A DNA stretch of 64,000 nt from Polynucleobacter sp. UK-FUSCHL-C3 (lineage in GTDB: Bacteria; Pseudomonadota; Gammaproteobacteria; Burkholderiales; Burkholderiaceae), in NCBI RefSeq assembly GCF_040409815.1, contig NZ_CP099959.1, positions 1,364,001 to 1,428,000 on the forward strand, in the 5' to 3' direction. Positions 61,599 through 64,000 of this stretch are shown here, one piece after another. Under the pieces are notes generated by a model. That model saw nothing but the letters and a program-made list of their open reading frames with translations. It was not told the origin of the DNA and searched no databases. Position 1 is the first letter of the stretch, and each line of letters opens with the position of its first letter. Position numbers and translations under genes: made by a program.

Positions 61599-64000
61599 TT
61601 ATTGGCCGATACGTAATGTATCGTCAACCAGTGTTGCAACCTGCACCTTAGTAGCCTGTGAAGCAGCTGAGTATGCACGTTGTAGAACCATTAATTTCAC
61701 GAGTGACTGAGTTAGGTCAACGTTAGACTCTTCAACAGATTGTGAGCGAATGGCTCCCATTTGTGATCCATTAGGTTTATCAATTAATGGGTCACCTGAT
61801 GCTGCAGAAGCATGGAAGCCATTGCCGCCAACAGGAATTAAACCTTCAAAATTATTGAATGCAGCCAAAATTAACTGGCCCTTCACCACAGATTTGCCGT
61901 TGTCGTATTGAGCAACAAGCTTTCCGTACGTATCAAATGAATAAGAACTTAATTGCGCTGTTGGTGTGCCATCTTGCTCATTTGCATATGTCTGAGCTGC
62001 TGATGAGTAACCCGTTAAGTCTGTACTATCCAGTGAAAACTGAACAACGCCGCCATTAGCAGTTTTACCCCATGTTGATCCAGGTCCACCCGATGCATCG
62101 ATGGTTACTTTTGTATTAAATTGCGGTCTACCAAACTGGTCACGGGATAAAGAATCAATATTTTTTCCACCCACAAACGCAACAGTACCCAAGGATGTTT
62201 GCTCTTGTGTCGTTGTTGCCCCTAGGCGAATAGTAGAAGTTCCAAGTCCGGTTGATGTTTGACCAACTGGTACGCCATCTAAGGTTGCAAACATCGCAAA
62301 TCGGTCAACTTCAACTTTATACTGAGCAGTCTCACCTTTTGTTGTTGTCTGTTTTAGAGATAAATTTGTCCCATCGGTTAGCTTTAAGTTATATGTGGAA
62401 CCAAGAGCGCCGGTGCCTACTTTATTTGTTACAACCTTAATATCCTCAGCGTTATTATTTGCAACGGCTGATATAAAGGTCACGCCCGAGCCTGATACAC
62501 CACTTGTACGCCATCCTGAAAGTGTTCCACTCCACAAACCATTTGAGGTTATATTTCCAGTGCTACCGTTTGACAAGTTTGCAAATCCGTTTGCAACTGC
62601 TGATGCAGTGATCGCTCCAGACGCAGTTAATGTCAATCCACCGATTGTGATTGACTCGCCAGCAGTTAATGCTCTAAATGTGACTGGAGCAGCTTCCGTG
62701 ACACCTGCACTTAATGATCCCGTTAAGGCTGCAAGGGCTACGCTTGTGCCCGAGCCACCAATATTTGTATTTGCTAGTGTTAGAACGTCTCCTGCGACAT
62801 ATGACCCATTTCCAACATCTGTTATGTTGACAGAGCTTACTGTTCCGCCACTAACAACAACTGTTGCCTTTGCACTACTGCCAGTTCCTCCTGTCAAAGC
62901 CACGTTTGTATATGTGGTTGTTCCACCAGAAGCCACTGCTAATGCAGGAGTTCCTGCAGATAAGCCCCCAATCACAACACCAGAACCTGCTCCACCGATA
63001 TTTGTATTTGCGAGTGTTAGTACGTCTCCTGGGATATAAGCACCATTTCCGACATCTGTTGTAGTGATACTACTAATTGCTCCACCAGACACCACGACAG
63101 TTCCCTTCGCACCGGTACCAGATCCCCCTCCCAGTGGGACGTTAATGTATGTACCATTCGTATATCCAGTACCTGCAGTTGTAACTGTTAATGTTGGTGT
63201 CTTACCCAAATATCCAGTACCAGAATTTGTTATTGTCAGTGCTGGACTTACGCCTTGTGTAATTGACCCGACAGTTGCACCATCGGTGCCCCCAACAATA
63301 TTTAGTGCGGTGATGCGTGTTAATGAAATTCCTGAACCTGTGCCGCCAATATTGTTCGCTGATAAAGATAAATCATTTCCTGAGATATATCCACTACCAG
63401 CATCTGTTATCTTAATAGAACCTAGTGTTCCATCTGCGGCTACAACTACTGTCGCTAATGCACCAGAACCAGCAGATCCAGCAGATCCATTCGATGCTGT
63501 AATCGGGACATTTTTATATATACCCGGGGTATACCCACTGCCAACAGCGGTGACGTTAACTGACTTTACTCCGGTGATGTTTTCTACTCCGCCACTTACA
63601 TAAGTAAGCGTACTGTTATAGATTGTTTGAATCGGGCCTGTAACCTGAGCTGGTGTTGAGGTTGTAGCTATTGTGCTTGCCTGCTCTCCATTTAATGAAG
63701 TTCCGATTGCCTGCTTAGGTTCAAAAGTAAACGTATTAGCCCCAGCTTGTTGCGTAAGAACCAAATCAAGTGAGTTCACTTTTTTATAGAACATTGAAAG
63801 GGTATGAGAAGCGCCTTTGTCGTCATATACCGTCTGAGAAATTGATTGGCTATAACTTGCGGGGCTCTTTGGATCAAAAGCACCGCCTGATGTTGGGTTT
63901 GCTCTTGAATCTAAATTTAAATTAATGGTAGATGTCTTTGTTGCTTGCTGAGCCATTGCAGTGGTGTCAAGCTTTAATACAGACTTACTACTATCAAGCA
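61599..64000 (-). CDS. flgE: FlgE, flagellar hook protein (N-terminus beyond window), greatly enlarged
   Basis: FlgE builds the hook. The frame stays open to the right edge, so the N-terminal segment is missing; about 800 residues are visible, compared with about 400 in many bacteria. The C-terminus VEESNVDLTQSLVKLMVLQRAYSAASQATKVQVATLVDDTLRIGQ and the central DGVPVGQTSTG and LILAAFNNFEGLIPVGGNGFHAS are hook features. The extra length is two insertions: three glycine-rich repeats (62733-63563) and a module shared with FlgK (62433-62690). Start of the operon lies outside the window. Confidence 0.92.
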   Translation of the reverse strand, partial: LDSSKSVLKLDTTAMAQQATKTSTINLNLDSRANPTSGGAFDPKSPASYSQSISQTVYDDKGASHTLSMFYKKVNSLDLVLTQQAGANTFTFEPKQAIGTSLNGEQASTIATTSTPAQVTGPIQTIYNSTLTYVSGGVENITGVKSVNVTAVGSGYTPGIYKNVPITASNGSAGSAGSGALATVVVAADGTLGSIKITDAGSGYISGNDLSLSANNIGGTGSGISLTRITALNIVGGTDGATVGSITQGVSPALTITNSGTGYLGKTPTLTVTTAGTGYTNGTYINVPLGGGSGTGAKGTVVVSGGAISSITTTDVGNGAYIPGDVLTLANTNIGGAGSGVVIGGLSAGTPALAVASGGTTTYTNVALTGGTGSSAKATVVVSGGTVSSVNITDVGNGSYVAGDVLTLANTNIGGSGTSVALAALTGSLSAGVTEAAPVTFRALTAGESITIGGLTLTASGAITASAVANGFANLSNGSTGNITSNGLWSGTLSGWRTSGVSGSGVTFISAVANNNAEDIKVVTNKVGTGALGSTYNLKLTDGTNLSLKQTTTKGETAQYKVEVDRFAMFATLDGVPVGQTSTGLGTSTIRLGATTTQEQTSLGTVAFVGGKNIDSLSRDQFGRPQFNTKVTIDASGGPGSTWGKTANGGVVQFSLDSTDLTGYSSAAQTYANEQDGTPTAQLSSYSFDTYGKLVAQYDNGKSVVKGQLILAAFNNFEGLIPVGGNGFHASAASGDPLIDKPNGSQMGAIRSQSVEESNVDLTQSLVKLMVLQRAYSAASQATKVQVATLVDDTLRIGQ
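62433..62690 (-). other. Inserted beta-rich module in FlgE shared with FlgK
   Basis: About 86 residues related by eye to the FlgK insertion at 56289-56591, with matching order of TF-A--AG--I--GLT, VA-GFAN-SNG, GW-SG-SG and VTF-S elements. Confidence 0.72.
62733..63563 (-). repeat. Three glycine-rich repeats in FlgE resembling phage structural repeats
   Basis: Each unit of about 70-85 residues contains GTGYTNGTYINVPL, a Gly-rich GSGTGAKGTVVVSGG strand, ITDVGNGSYVAGDVLTLAN and NIGGSGS. Units two and three are nearly identical also at DNA level (for instance TTTGTATTTG-AGTGTTAG around 62764 and 63001). This pattern is common in tail and capsid decoration proteins. Confidence 0.78.

Noticed and set aside
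62733..63563. A prophage remnant inside flgE
   Set aside because: The repeats are in frame within an intact hook gene and no other phage gene is nearby; only the repeat type is phage-like.
62395..63603. Two long plus-strand frames (214 and 179 codons) opposite flgE
   Set aside because: Proline/valine-rich translations arise from the glycine/threonine repeats of flgE read backwards; no start context.

Overview
The window reads as chromosomal DNA of a beta-proteobacterium of the Burkholderiales. A moderate base composition (judged by eye as mid-40s percent GC), the gene families and a purple-bacterial photosynthesis gene cluster with type II reaction centre suggest a Polynucleobacter-like aerobic anoxygenic phototroph. 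The genus is an inference; no rRNA is present to confirm it. No rRNA, tRNA, CRISPR array, integrase or intact insertion sequence was seen, and no gene-free stretch exceeds 300 bases.

Region 1 (1-33534) is most of a photosynthesis gene cluster. From the left: bchF-bchN-bchB (minus, bchB running off the edge); a divergent regulatory region; ppaA/aerR-ppsR-crtA-crtD-crtC (plus); a Doc toxin-antitoxin pair; then a 13.6-kb minus-strand run crtE-crtF-bchC-bchX-bchY-bchZ-pufB-(orf74)-pufA-pufL-pufM-pufC-crtI-crtB. To its right lie bchO (plus), bchI-bchD (minus), a non-photosynthetic psiE-aldolase-tautomerase group, a HigBA-type toxin-antitoxin pair, a second ppaA/aerR paralogue and bchH. Together they encode Mg chelatase, parts of the dark protochlorophyllide and chlorophyllide reductases, BchF/BchC side-chain steps, the LH1-reaction centre with tetrahaem cytochrome, and all steps of the spheroidene/spheroidenone or spirilloxanthin carotenoid branch (crtEBIDCFA). 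Palindromes fitting the PpsR/CrtJ consensus TGT-N12-ACA lie upstream of bchF/ppaA, bchC (two sites), crtE/bchO and bchH. At bchH the site contains the -35 box. This makes one PpsR regulon, read by two AerR-like cobalamin proteins, the most economical model.

The puf operon is unusual. A 74-residue single-span protein sits between the LH1 beta and alpha genes, and a 40-codon frame couples bchZ to pufB through overlapping stop and start codons. An intercistronic hairpin lies between pufA and pufL, and a terminator-like hairpin lies between pufC and crtI.

Region 2 (33543-46780) is ordinary housekeeping: aldo/keto reductase, ABC-F ATPase joined to a TacAT toxin-antitoxin pair, release factor 3, a histidine phosphatase, a COG2509 flavoprotein, acetyltransferase, small membrane and secreted proteins, an M23 peptidase, two bactofilins and an FMN glutamate-synthase-like protein.

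Region 3 (46934-64000) is flagellar: flhB, a solitary ParA-type ATPase, several unknown envelope proteins, then flgE-F-G-H-I-J-K-L-motA-motB read leftwards, with flgE cut by the right edge. FlgE carries phage-structural-like glycine-rich repeats and shares an inserted beta-rich module with FlgK.
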